Assembly (NCBI RefSeq): GCF_020177575.1
Contig: NZ_JAHTBK010000001.1
Location: 496,001-560,000 of the forward strand
Reading direction: 5' to 3'
From: Hasllibacter sp. MH4015
Lineage (GTDB): Bacteria; Pseudomonadota; Alphaproteobacteria; Rhodobacterales; Rhodobacteraceae
Length of the DNA: 64,000 nt
Part shown: one piece after another, positions 53,717 through 62,788 of the stretch
How positions within the stretch are numbered: the stretch's first letter is position 1
How the letters are laid out: each line of letters opens with the position of its first letter
Notes under the pieces: generated by a model
What the model was told of the DNA's origin: nothing
What the model saw: only the letters and a program-made list of their open reading frames with translations
Database searches by the model: none
Position numbers and translations under genes: made by a program

Positions 53717-54529
53717 GTGTCACCGGAGGAGCGCAAACGAATAGGCCAGCGCTGCCGAGAACGCCTTTATGACAACGCCGTGCGCAACGCTGAGGCGGCC
53801 CGGAACGGAGAGACAGCACGCCAGATCGCCACGGTCGATGAGCTGTGCCATCAATCCGGTCTGTCCAAGAATACGATCTACAAACTGCATTCCGGCGAGT
53901 TTTCCGTGCGCACGCTACGCTTGGTCGAAGGGTTGATCGGACCGGTGTCGGGCGAAGCGTCTTCGCAAAACGGCAGTGGAGCTGACGTGGCCAAGGGCGT
54001 GACGGCATCCACGCAGGTCCTCTCCGGTGGATACTCGCTATCCGATATTTCAAGGTATTTGGGGGTGTTCCTCACGGTTCGGCAAGGCACGACCGTGCGG
54101 GAAAACCTACTAACGACGATCATGCGCGTGCGCTGGGATGCGGATCGAAGCATCGCGCGATTCTATGAAGACATCCGCTACACCTCATCAAACGGGAAAG
54201 CGCAGGATTACAGCCAGTCCGGAACGCTGCATATGAGCCAGGGGATCGGAACGATACACTTTTTGACGTCGTTCCAAGGGGCCATAAGGCTGATGACGAC
54301 CACACCGATGCAACCTATGGCACCTGTGATGTACGGCGCGATCCTAACCCAAGTGCCCATGGCCGGACATCACGTCCCCACGTCGTCCGTCGTCCACCTG
54401 CGCCGAATCTTCGAAGACCCGAATTCAACACCCAAGTCCATGACCGGGGTGGTTCGGCCCGGTTCCCCGCGCTTCAAGGAGCTGAGCAGCGATCTTGGGG
54501 ATGCGCGGGAGGCGATCCTTGCCCGATGA
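53717..54529 (+). CDS. Helix-turn-helix domain protein of unknown function
   Basis: About 270 aa. TVDELCHQSGLSKNTIYKLHSGEFSVRTLRLVEGL (near residues 37-71) reads as a helix-turn-helix domain; the remaining 190 residues are of unknown fold (RYLGVFLTVRQGT, FYEDIRYTSSNGK, GTIHFLTSFQGAI). GTG 53717 follows GGGGGAA and gives a natural MSPEERKRIG start; in-frame GTG 53705 and 53681 and TTG 53636 are alternatives. The gene and its upstream 200 bases are AT-richer than the window average, suggesting later acquisition. Confidence 0.65.
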   Translation: MSPEERKRIGQRCRERLYDNAVRNAEAARNGETARQIATVDELCHQSGLSKNTIYKLHSGEFSVRTLRLVEGLIGPVSGEASSQNGSGADVAKGVTASTQVLSGGYSLSDISRYLGVFLTVRQGTTVRENLLTTIMRVRWDADRSIARFYEDIRYTSSNGKAQDYSQSGTLHMSQGIGTIHFLTSFQGAIRLMTTTPMQPMAPVMYGAILTQVPMAGHHVPTSSVVHLRRIFEDPNSTPKSMTGVVRPGSPRFKELSSDLGDAREAILAR

Positions 54530-54629
54530 CGGGTGGCCCCGTGCCGCGCGCTTCGCCGCACCACCTGCCGTTGACCCCTTCGCGAGTGCGGCGTAAACCG
54601 CAGGGCGATACACTCCGCTTGAGGCGACC

Positions 54630-54995
54630 ATGACCGAGCTTCTGACCGAATATGCGCCGATCCTGATCTTTCTGGGCCTTGCCATCGGCCTGGGCCTCGC
54701 CCTGATGCTCGCGGCGGTGGTTCTGGCGGTGTCAAACCCGGACCCCGAGAAGGTCAGCGCCTATGAATGCGGGTTCAATGCCTTCGACGACGCGCGGATG
54801 AAGTTCGACGTGCGTTTCTACCTCGTGGCGATCCTGTTCATCATTTTCGATCTGGAAATTGCCTTCCTTTTCCCCTGGGCCGTGGCCTTTCCGGGGCTGA
54901 GCGATCTGGCGTTCTGGTCGATGATGGTCTTCCTTGGCGTGCTGACCATCGGCTTCGCCTATGAGTGGAAGAAGGGCGCGCTGGAATGGGAGTGA
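54630..54995 (+). CDS. nuoA: NADH-quinone oxidoreductase subunit A
   Basis: 121-aa membrane subunit of complex I with three helices. The invariant loop between helices one and two reads [43 protein letters not shown], including the quinone-site cysteine in YECGF. It starts the nuo locus; the 100 bases upstream probably contain the promoter. A serine protease gene follows after 3 bases, an unusual interruption before nuoB. Confidence 0.96.
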   Translation: MTELLTEYAPILIFLGLAIGLGLALMLAAVVLAVSNPDPEKVSAYECGFNAFDDARMKFDVRFYLVAILFIIFDLEIAFLFPWAVAFPGLSDLAFWSMMVFLGVLTIGFAYEWKKGALEWE

Positions 54996-54998
54996 GCC

Positions 54999-55907
54999 GT
55001 GGCGGCAATCGCACGACGTAGGGATCTTGGCCTGGCGAGCGTCTTCGCCCTTGGTCTGATGTCCACGCTGGCGGTCGCCCAGAACGCGAGCCCCCCCGTT
55101 GACGACGGCACCCGAACACCCGGCCAGATCGGCCCGGAAAATCGCGTCCAGCTCAGTATGTTCGAACCCGAGGGTGCAGAGAGGTTTCCGGGATGGGAGG
55201 ATGTGGCCGATGCGGTCGTGCGCGTGTCGTGCAATGGCGGCAGTACCGGCGGCGGTGTCCTGATCGGCGCGGGCGACTTGATGATCACGGCGGGCCATGT
55301 CTTCTTCAACGAGGACGGGAGCCAGAGCACCGACCGGACGAATTGCGTGGCGATCCATCCCCGTGGCGACGTGGTGACGATCCGGGACGACACGATCAAG
55401 TCCGGCGGTTTTGCTGTGCCCGCGGCCCTCGGCACCCATTTCTCCGTCGGCGTGACGGCGGTGGATTGGGCGATCGTGGAACTCAGCCGCGCGCCCCATC
55501 GCGCGGCCCCTTTGCCGCTTGCGGGTCGCGATGAGTTGATCCTTTACCAGGGGCAGCCGGTGCTCAACATCTCCGGCCCCCATGACAATTTCGAGGTTTC
55601 GGGCTTCCTGGCGCAGGTTTGTACCTATTTCGGCACGCCGCCCACGGCGTCGGCGCTGGATGAGAACAACCGGATCTACGGGCGCCCCGCCGCACCGGGC
55701 GACGAGTTGCGTGTGGCGCGGTACGATTGCGACCTTGGGCTTGGCGGCTCCGGCTCTCCGATCATCGGGTGGTACCAGGGCGAACCCTATGTCTGGGGCA
55801 TCCTGACCGACAGCCTGCGCGGTCAGGACAGGTGCGAGCGGGTCCAGCGGACCTCGTGCTATTCCGCGGGGCCGTTGGTGACGGCGATGGACATGGTGCC
55901 GCGATAG
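54999..55907 (+). CDS. Secreted trypsin-like serine protease in the nuo operon
   Basis: 302-aa chymotrypsin-fold (S1) peptidase-like protein with a signal peptide (ASVFALGLMSTLAVAQ). The triad is visible: His in MITAGHVFF, Asp in VDWAIVELS, Ser in LGLGGSGSPII. Several cysteines (VSCNGG, TNCVAI, QVCTYF, YDCDL, DRCERV, TSCYS) suggest disulfides. Start GTG 54999 lies 3 bases after nuoA with GGGAG upstream. Its function in or near complex I is unknown. A 126-base gap separates it from nuoB. Confidence 0.8.
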   Translation: MAAIARRRDLGLASVFALGLMSTLAVAQNASPPVDDGTRTPGQIGPENRVQLSMFEPEGAERFPGWEDVADAVVRVSCNGGSTGGGVLIGAGDLMITAGHVFFNEDGSQSTDRTNCVAIHPRGDVVTIRDDTIKSGGFAVPAALGTHFSVGVTAVDWAIVELSRAPHRAAPLPLAGRDELILYQGQPVLNISGPHDNFEVSGFLAQVCTYFGTPPTASALDENNRIYGRPAAPGDELRVARYDCDLGLGGSGSPIIGWYQGEPYVWGILTDSLRGQDRCERVQRTSCYSAGPLVTAMDMVPR

Positions 55908-56027
55908 GCCGTGCAACATCGGGGCGACGGGTCGGGGTGCGACAGAACACCCGTCCTCAAAACACGGCCTCACGTTGACCCCGGGCGCTGCCACCCGTAT
56001 CTCCGATACCGAACGACACAAGGGTGA

Positions 56028-56567
<540 letters not shown>

Positions 56568-56576
56568 GGGATGACC

Positions 56577-57194
56577 ATGACCGCAGCCTTGCAAGAACTG
56601 GCCGATTACCTGTCCGAAAAGCGGGCCGATGACGTGCTGTCGACCGATATCAACTCGGTCGGGGAGCTGAGCGTCGACGTGGCCCCCGGTGGCATTGGCA
56701 GCTTCGTGGAGTTTCTCAAGACCGACAGGACCTGCCGGTTCTCCACACTTATCGACATCACGGCGGTCGATTACCCCACGCGGGACCGGCGCTTTGATGT
56801 CGTCTATCATTTCCTGAGCATGTACCAGAACCACCGTGTCCGCGTGAAAGCGGCGATCCGGGAGGATGACACGGTTCCGTCGATCACCGGCGTCCATGCC
56901 GCCGCCGGTTGGTACGAGCGCGAAATCTACGACATGTTCGGCATCCTTTTCACCGGCCACAATGATTTGCGCCGCATCCTCACGGATTACGGTTTTCGCG
57001 GGCATCCCCTGCGCAAGGATTTCCCGACCACGGGTTATACCGAGGTCCGCTATGACGAGGAACTCAAGCGCGTGGTCTATGAGCCGGTGAAGCTGGTTCA
57101 GGAATACCGCCAGTTCGATTTCATGTCGCCGTGGGAGGGCGCGGAATACATCCTGCCGGGTGACGAGAAGGCCGATGGGGACGCCGCAAAATGA
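56577..57194 (+). CDS. nuoC: NADH-quinone oxidoreductase subunit C
   Basis: 205-aa 30-kDa-type subunit. The family signature is [41 protein letters not shown] 56577 follows GGGG at good spacing; ATG 56571 adds two residues. It is separate from nuoD, unlike the fused NuoCD of E. coli. Its stop overlaps the NTF2-like gene by 4 bases. Confidence 0.95.
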   Translation: MTAALQELADYLSEKRADDVLSTDINSVGELSVDVAPGGIGSFVEFLKTDRTCRFSTLIDITAVDYPTRDRRFDVVYHFLSMYQNHRVRVKAAIREDDTVPSITGVHAAAGWYEREIYDMFGILFTGHNDLRRILTDYGFRGHPLRKDFPTTGYTEVRYDEELKRVVYEPVKLVQEYRQFDFMSPWEGAEYILPGDEKADGDAAK

Positions 57195-57568
57195 GCGACG
57201 CCTACGCGCAAGTGATGCAGGTCGTGCACGCCTACGGTGAGGCGGTCTACTATGCGCGGGCGGATGTGTTCGAAGATATGTGCCATGACCGCTTCCAGAT
57301 GACGCTGGTGGAGCCCGAGGGTAGCACGTTTTGGGATAAGGCCGCGTATTTGGACCGCGTGCGCGGACGTAGCGCGTTTGACGGCGCTGCGTCGTATGGA
57401 ATTACGAGCGTTGATGTGGCGGGCGACGAGATAGCGCGCGCGCATCTGTGGGTGGATGTGCCGCCCCTGCGCTATGAGGATCACTTGGGGTTCGTGAAAG
57501 AAGGTGGGTCGTGGAAACTGCTCACCAAAGTTTTCCGTACCGCGGCCCATTTGGACGTGCAGGAGTAA
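57191..57568 (+). CDS. NTF2/lumazine-binding-like protein in the nuo operon
   Basis: 125-aa single-domain NTF2-like protein ([45 protein letters not shown] near the C terminus). It fills the slot between nuoC and nuoD with a 4-base overlap upstream and 6-base gap downstream. Unidentified reading frames are known at several points of the Paracoccus nqo operon; whether this corresponds to one cannot be judged here. Function unknown. Confidence 0.72.
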   Translation: MSDAYAQVMQVVHAYGEAVYYARADVFEDMCHDRFQMTLVEPEGSTFWDKAAYLDRVRGRSAFDGAASYGITSVDVAGDEIARAHLWVDVPPLRYEDHLGFVKEGGSWKLLTKVFRTAAHLDVQE

Positions 57569-57574
57569 GAGATC

Positions 57575-58813
57575 ATGATGGACGGTGACATCCGCACGAA
57601 CACCTATGACGACGGATCGACCGATTTCGAGACGGGCGAACAGCAAATCCGCAACTTCAACCTGAACTTCGGACCCCAGCATCCGGCGGCCCACGGTGTG
57701 TTGCGTCTGGTGCTGGAGTTGGACGGCGAGATTTGCGAGCGCTGCGATCCGCATATCGGCCTGCTCCATCGCGGCACCGAAAAGCTGATGGAGAGCCGCA
57801 CCTATCTCCAGAACCTGCCCTATTTCGACCGCCTGGATTACGTGGGCACGATGAACCAGGAACATGCCTGGTGCCTGGCGATCGAACGGTTGACGAAGAC
57901 AGAAGTGCCGCGCCGCGCGCAGCTGATCCGCGTGCTTTATTGTGAGATCGGGCGCATCCTGAACCACCTGCTGAACGTGACGACGCAGGCGCTGGACGTG
58001 GGTGCGCTGACCCCGCCGCTTTGGGGGTTCGAGGAGCGTGAGAAGCTGATGATCTTCTACGAGCGGGCCTCGGGCGCGCGGCTCCACGCCGCCTATTTCC
58101 GGCCCGGCGGTGTGCATCAGGACCTGCCGCCGGAGCTGATCGAGGATATCGACGCCTGGGCCGACAATTTCCCCAAGGCGCTTGATGACATCGACACGCT
58201 CTTGACGGAAAACCGCATCTTCAAGCAGCGGAATGCTGACATTGGGATCGTGACCGAAGAAGACATCCAGAATTGGGCGTTCTCGGGCGTGATGGTGCGT
58301 GGCTCGGGTTTCGCCTGGGACTTGCGGCGCGCGCAGCCCTATGAATGCTACGACGAATTCGACTTCCAGATCCCTGTGGGCAAGAACGGTGATTGCTACG
58401 ACCGCTACCTCTGCCGAATGGCGGAGATGCGCGAGAGCCAGAAGATCATCAAGCAGGCCTGCGAGAAGCTGCGCAATGAACCCGGAGAGGTCATGGCGCG
58501 GGGCAAGATGACGCCACCCACGCGCGGCGACATGAAGACCTCGATGGAAGCGTTGATCCACCACTTCAAGCTCTACACCGAAGGCTTCCACGTGCCGGAG
58601 GGCGAGATTTACGCTGCCGTCGAAGCGCCCAAGGGTGAATTCGGGGTCTACCTGGTGGCGGACGGCACCAACAAACCCTACCGCGCCAAACTGCGCGCGC
58701 CGGGTTTCCCGCATCTGCAGGCGATGGATTACCTTTGCAAGGGCCACCAACTGGCGGATGTTTCGGCGATCCTGGGGTCGCTCGATATCGTGTTTGGGGA
58801 AGTGGATCGCTGA
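57575..58813 (+). CDS. nuoD: NADH-quinone oxidoreductase subunit D
   Basis: 412-aa 49-kDa-type subunit forming the quinone site. Signatures are [71 protein letters not shown] and [39 protein letters not shown]. Start is ATG 57575. A strong terminator lies 25 bases after the stop. Confidence 0.96.
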   Translation: MMDGDIRTNTYDDGSTDFETGEQQIRNFNLNFGPQHPAAHGVLRLVLELDGEICERCDPHIGLLHRGTEKLMESRTYLQNLPYFDRLDYVGTMNQEHAWCLAIERLTKTEVPRRAQLIRVLYCEIGRILNHLLNVTTQALDVGALTPPLWGFEEREKLMIFYERASGARLHAAYFRPGGVHQDLPPELIEDIDAWADNFPKALDDIDTLLTENRIFKQRNADIGIVTEEDIQNWAFSGVMVRGSGFAWDLRRAQPYECYDEFDFQIPVGKNGDCYDRYLCRMAEMRESQKIIKQACEKLRNEPGEVMARGKMTPPTRGDMKTSMEALIHHFKLYTEGFHVPEGEIYAAVEAPKGEFGVYLVADGTNKPYRAKLRAPGFPHLQAMDYLCKGHQLADVSAILGSLDIVFGEVDR

Positions 58814-58837
58814 CAGGCGCAAAAGCGTCCGGTCGGG

Positions 58838-58865
58838 AAAGCCTGCCGTTTGGCAGGCTTTTTCA
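58838..58865 (+). terminator. Intrinsic terminator after nuoD
   Basis: AAAGCCTGCC pairs with GGCAGGCTTT (10 bp, loop GTTT) and continues into TTTT. It should end transcription of the nuoA-D part before nuoE, unless read through. Confidence 0.82.
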
Positions 58866-58905
58866 GTGTGCTAGGGCTGAGGGAACCAAGTTGAAGGAAC
58901 CGTTC

Positions 58906-59271
58906 ATGCGCCTCACCTCGCTTCTTCCCGCCATCGCGCCGCTTGTCGTCGCGTCCATGGCCCATGCCCAGGCCCCCACACCCGAGGACCATCCCGGCTA
59001 TCCGCTGGCCCAGGCCATCGCGGCGGAAGGGTGTGTGTTGCACCAGGATGACGTGAACGCGGTGATGGAGGGGATCGGCGTGGACAGCGCGATGTTTCCT
59101 CAGATGGCGGTGCCGTTGATGCAGACCGGGTTCTTGCGACCCTCTGGCAACGGCACGCTGACGCTGGTAAATTGGGGTGTCTGCGCCGATTTGCCTGCCG
59201 GGAATTCGGGTGCGGAAGACGCGCCCGAGGGTGACGCAGACGACAACGGCACGTCCGATACGGACGGGTAA
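58906..59271 (+). CDS. Small secreted protein between nuoD and nuoE (1)
   Basis: 121-aa protein with signal peptide MRLTSLLPAIAPLVVASMAHA. The mature part has two cysteines (AEGCVLHQDDVN, WGVCADLPAG) and an acidic low-complexity C-terminal tail (EDAPEGDADDNGTSDTDG). It directly follows the terminator, so needs its own promoter or readthrough. No family recognised. Confidence 0.65.
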   Translation: MRLTSLLPAIAPLVVASMAHAQAPTPEDHPGYPLAQAIAAEGCVLHQDDVNAVMEGIGVDSAMFPQMAVPLMQTGFLRPSGNGTLTLVNWGVCADLPAGNSGAEDAPEGDADDNGTSDTDG

Positions 59272-59662
59272 CCTACGGAATCCCTCCGTTGTGAACGGGC
59301 GGTGCAGACGTCACGTTGGTCTCACGAACCTGTGAGAAGACTGACACGATTGGACGCCCCGCCTAGCCCCCATGTTCCCCTGACCGACAAGGGCGTAACG
59401 CGGCCCGGCTTACCCGATCTCCCCCTGTCACGTCTTTGATCGGGCCGGTATCCAGCCGGCCCGGCGGCCAAGCCCGCCTGCCATTGCGACCCGCGTGCCT
59501 CCCCTCGGCGCGGATCGCTCCGCATCAGCCCGGCGGAAGAAGGGGTCCGGCCCGGGCGGGGGCGTCTTTCCTGAGCGATCAGGAAAGGCGCCCTACTTGT
59601 TTGCCATGCGTGTGGACTTGCCCCTTCCGGGATGCCACCGTTCCGAGGGTGGAGGTCTGCCC
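59272..59662 (+). other. 391-base gap with strong hairpins (leader of the nuoE unit)
   Basis: I see no convincing gene. The stretch has at least two strong hairpins: GGGCCGG (59442) with CCGGCCC (59456), and GGGCGTCTTTCCT (59560) with AGGAAAGGCGCCC (59581, one G-T pair), the latter followed by TACTTGTTT like a terminator or attenuator. It probably contains the promoter and leader for the nuoE part, or a small RNA. Confidence 0.5.
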
Positions 59663-60142
59663 ATGCCGAACCCGCCCCGATCTGCACCCGTCCGGATTGC
59701 CGCATTGCTGTGCGCACTTGCCCTTTGGCCGGGCGCGGGGCTTTCCCAATCCACCACCCCGCTTCTGGACCGCGTACAGGATCTTTCGGAGGAGGAGATC
59801 GCCACCATTACCCAGCGCGCGTTCGAGCGGGTCGGCTGCGCCATTCCGGCAGAGCTCGTCTCCGTCTTCGACATCTTCTTGGTGGATCAGGTCCTGACCG
59901 CCCTGGGGGAACCTGTCGGGCCGGACGTGGCGCGACAGGGCTACTTCGCCTTGCGCCTGCGCAGTTCCACGATCCACCATGCGGACGCGCGCGCGGTTCT
60001 GGCCGCGGCGCGGGCTGTCGATGGGGACGTGGCCGCCGCAATGCGGGCGGGACGCCTGACGTTGCGCCAGGGCCTGTTCCGGGTGGCGGACTGCGAACCG
60101 GCCGGCTCCGTCTTCGTGCTTGCGCCTTACGCGGCGCAATAA
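59663..60142 (+). CDS. Secreted protein between nuoD and nuoE (2)
   Basis: 159-aa protein with an N-terminal signal peptide (VRIAALLCALALWPGAGLS). The mature part has two cysteines (ERVGCAIPAEL, VADCEPAGS) and helical segments. Rhodobacteraceae nuo loci often carry a secreted DUF5333-type protein here; I cannot confirm membership. ATG 59663 was chosen for GGAGG seven bases upstream; an in-frame ATG at 59606 would add 19 residues before the signal. Confidence 0.65.
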   Translation: MPNPPRSAPVRIAALLCALALWPGAGLSQSTTPLLDRVQDLSEEEIATITQRAFERVGCAIPAELVSVFDIFLVDQVLTALGEPVGPDVARQGYFALRLRSSTIHHADARAVLAAARAVDGDVAAAMRAGRLTLRQGLFRVADCEPAGSVFVLAPYAAQ

Positions 60143-60238
60143 TCGCGGCCCCGCCCCCTGCGCCATAGCGCGCATGGACATCCCCGCCGGATTGCGCGAA
60201 ACGAAAGCAACGAAAGATCGACCGCCAGGGACAATTCC

Positions 60239-61387
60239 ATGCTGCGACGCCTGCACCCCGAGCAACCAGACAGCTTTGCCTTCACACCCGCCAACCAGGC
60301 ATGGGCCGAAGCGCAGATCACCAAGTACCCAGAGGGTCGGCAGGCCAGCGCGATCATCCCGCTGCTGTGGCGCGCGCAGGAGCAGGAGGGTTGGCTGACC
60401 CGGCCCGCCATCGAAGGTGTGGCCGACATGCTTGGCTTGGCGCATATTCGCGCGCTGGAAGTGGCGACGTTCTATTTCATGTTCCAGCTTCAGCCCGTGG
60501 GCTCGGTCGCCCATATCCAGATCTGCGGCACCACATCGTGCATGATCTGCGGGGCCGAGGACCTTGTGGCCGTGTGCAAGGAGAAGATCGCGGCCAAGCC
60601 GCATCAGCTTTCCGAAGACGGCAAATTCAGCTGGGAAGAGGTCGAGTGCCTGGGCGCATGCGCCAACGCCCCGATGGCGCAGATCGGCAAGGATTACTAC
60701 GAGGACCTGACGACCGAGCGGTTGGGGGAACTGATCGACGCGATGGCGCGCGGCGACGTTCCGGTGCCCGGTCCGCAAAACGGGCGCTACGCGTCCGAGC
60801 CTGCATCGGGGCTGACCTCGCTGAAAGACCACGAAGCGGGGCGGGATGACCTGAATATCTCCGCCCGGCTGGCCGTTGATATCGGCGACACGATCAAGCG
60901 GATCGACGGAACGGAAGTGCCGTTGCTCGCGCCCTGGGGTCGGCAATCGGGCGATGGCGTCCCGCAAGAGCCCGCGCGCCCGGCGCCCGCCAACCGCGCC
61001 AAGGGAAGGCCCGCCGACAAGACCGGAACCACCAAGGAAGAGGCCCCGGCCATGTCGAAGGCCAAGCCGGTCTCCAAACGCGATCCGGAAGTCAGCTCAG
61101 CGGTCGAAGCGCCCGAGGCTGCACCAGCGACCGCAGTTGACGAATCCGAGCCCGAGCTTCTGTCCGGGCCCCGCGAAGGCCGGGAAGCCGATGATCTGAA
61201 ACGCATTTCCGGCGTCGGCCCGAAACTCGAAGGCGTTCTGAACGATCTGGGTTTCTACCATTTCGACCAGATTGCGGAATGGGGCCCGGGGGAGGTCGCG
61301 TGGGTCGATGCGCGCCTGAAATTCAAGGGCCGGATCGAACGGGACAATTGGATCGAGCAGGCCAAAACCTTCGCTGCCGAGGGCTGA
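60239..61387 (+). CDS. nuoE: NADH-quinone oxidoreductase subunit E with C-terminal extension
   Basis: 382-aa 24-kDa-type subunit with cluster N1a. Thioredoxin-like core is residues about 1-185; the [2Fe-2S] ligands are two cysteines in [10 protein letters not shown] and two in [10 protein letters not shown]. Ordinary NuoE is about 170-240 aa. The rest is a proline/alanine/lysine linker and a terminal HhH-like domain ([30 protein letters not shown]) of about 65 residues. The same domain ends the next protein. Such extensions are known in this family of bacteria. Confidence 0.94.
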   Translation: MLRRLHPEQPDSFAFTPANQAWAEAQITKYPEGRQASAIIPLLWRAQEQEGWLTRPAIEGVADMLGLAHIRALEVATFYFMFQLQPVGSVAHIQICGTTSCMICGAEDLVAVCKEKIAAKPHQLSEDGKFSWEEVECLGACANAPMAQIGKDYYEDLTTERLGELIDAMARGDVPVPGPQNGRYASEPASGLTSLKDHEAGRDDLNISARLAVDIGDTIKRIDGTEVPLLAPWGRQSGDGVPQEPARPAPANRAKGRPADKTGTTKEEAPAMSKAKPVSKRDPEVSSAVEAPEAAPATAVDESEPELLSGPREGREADDLKRISGVGPKLEGVLNDLGFYHFDQIAEWGPGEVAWVDARLKFKGRIERDNWIEQAKTFAAEG

Positions 61388-61529
61388 TCCAGCCCATTGA
61401 TCGGCTAATCTCGCGTCCTCCGGTCGCAACGGCCTGCGTCATTTTGTCAACTCCGTACAAGACACCGGCGTTTTCCTGCGCTAAGACTCTTTGCGAACGG
61501 ACAGTTACAAGAGACTTGGGGGTCAAATC

Positions 61530-62264
61530 ATGAAAAAATCCGGTGGGCTGGAATGCCTTGCATGGACGTGGGGCATCGCCGCGTTGGCGGGCGTGTTCGT
61601 CGCGGCGGCGTTGTGGGTGCTTGGCGGATGGAGCTTCATGCAAGGGGCGTTCATGGGCATCCTTGCGCTGCTGGTCCTTGGCGCGGTGCTGACGATTTCC
61701 ATGTGCCGGGAACCGGCGCGGCCCGCAAATGCAAGGGACGCATACGGGACCGGCAACGCGGCATCGGCCAGCGGGACATCCGCGCGTGCGACCGCCGCAC
61801 CGGTGGCGGCAGCGGCCCCAGCGGCGGCGGCGGCACCCGTGCCAGCACCGCCTGCGGACCCGGCGCCTGAGCCCATCGCCGCCGCACCCGATCCTGCCCT
61901 GACGGCGGACCCGGCCCCCGAGCCGACGCCCGCACCGGAACCGACGCCAGAACCCGCGGCAGAAGACACTGGTCCCGGCACACGGCCCGAGGCGCTGGAT
62001 GGCCCCCGCGGTGGACAGGCCGATGACCTGAAGCGGATCAAGGGTGTCGGCCCCAAGATGGAAGTGCTTTGCAACGAATTGGGCTTCTACCATTTCGACC
62101 AGATCGCCTCGTGGACCGACGAGGAAGTTGCGTGGGTCGACCAGAACCTCAAGGGGTTCAAGGGCCGCGTGTCCCGCGACAATTGGGTTGAGCAGGCGCG
62201 CCTACTGGCCGCAGGCGGCGAGACCGAGTTTTCCAAGAAAGTCGACGACGGGGATGTATATTGA
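61530..62264 (+). CDS. Membrane protein with HhH-like domain shared with NuoE
   Basis: 244-aa protein. Two helices lie at the N terminus (about residues 12-35 and 38-60: WGIAALAGVFVAAALWVLGGW, AFMGILALLVLGAVLTIS). A 90-residue alanine/proline linker with PEPTPAPEPT repeats follows, then a C-terminal domain ([39 protein letters not shown]). This domain is about 65% identical to the NuoE tail by eye. ATG 61530 was chosen for the MKK start with GGGGGT upstream. Possibly an assembly or anchoring factor for complex I; inference. Confidence 0.75.
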   Translation: MKKSGGLECLAWTWGIAALAGVFVAAALWVLGGWSFMQGAFMGILALLVLGAVLTISMCREPARPANARDAYGTGNAASASGTSARATAAPVAAAAPAAAAAPVPAPPADPAPEPIAAAPDPALTADPAPEPTPAPEPTPEPAAEDTGPGTRPEALDGPRGGQADDLKRIKGVGPKMEVLCNELGFYHFDQIASWTDEEVAWVDQNLKGFKGRVSRDNWVEQARLLAAGGETEFSKKVDDGDVY

Positions 62265-62294
62265 TCCCCGGATAGGAATTTCGGAGGTCGAAAG

Positions 62295-62489
62295 ATGCAT
62301 CTTCTCAACGACATCTGGCTGCGCGGGCAGGCCGCGCAGCAATCCACGCTGCAACTGACAGCCTACGGCACCGCATTTGCCGGAACGACAGCGTTGCAGG
62401 CGATGAGCCTTGGATTGCGAGCGCCGCAGGCCTTCTGGTCCGCCATGGGCCGCGCCAGCGGGGCGAAAGCACCCGACGCGGATGCCTGA
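62295..62489 (+). CDS. Very small protein in the nuo operon
   Basis: 64-aa protein (MHLLNDIWLRGQAAQQSTLQ), mostly helical with a hydrophobic middle (AFAGTTALQAMSLGL). CGAAAG and GGAGG upstream suggest translation. No family recognised. Gaps of 30 and 21 bases to neighbours fit operon membership. Confidence 0.55.
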   Translation: MHLLNDIWLRGQAAQQSTLQLTAYGTAFAGTTALQAMSLGLRAPQAFWSAMGRASGAKAPDADA

Positions 62490-62510
62490 GGCCGCGTGTC
62501 GCGACGTCCG

Positions 62511-62744
62511 ATGAGCGAACGCAAACCCATATCCGACCGAGACCGCCGCCTTGTGCGCCAGATCCGTATCGCCGCGTTGGTGATGGCGGTCACGATGATC
62601 GTGTGGATGGGGCTGCAATACCTAGGCGGCGTCTATGAATGGCCGGTGCGGTTCGCGTTCCTCTTCGACCTTGCGGCGTTTGTGGCACTGGTCTGGGCGC
62701 TCGTGGTGACGTATTGGGTGTGGAAAGAGCGAAAGCGAAGCTAG
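62511..62744 (+). CDS. DUF5337-type small membrane protein
   Basis: 77-aa protein with two transmembrane helices ([46 protein letters not shown]) and a basic tail. The pattern and its place directly before nuoF fit the DUF5337 proteins found in rhodobacterial nuo operons. ATG 62511 is used here; in-frame GTG 62496 with GAGG upstream is an alternative. Confidence 0.68.
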   Translation: MSERKPISDRDRRLVRQIRIAALVMAVTMIVWMGLQYLGGVYEWPVRFAFLFDLAAFVALVWALVVTYWVWKERKRS

Positions 62745-62788
62745 GTGCGCCACGGACCGCGCGCCCGAGTGACCAAGGATCAAGAGCC

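Noticed and set aside
59272-59662. tRNA or rRNA gene in the long intergenic region
   Set aside because: Hairpins are present, but no cloverleaf with a T-loop GTTCRA or CCA-type acceptor could be drawn.
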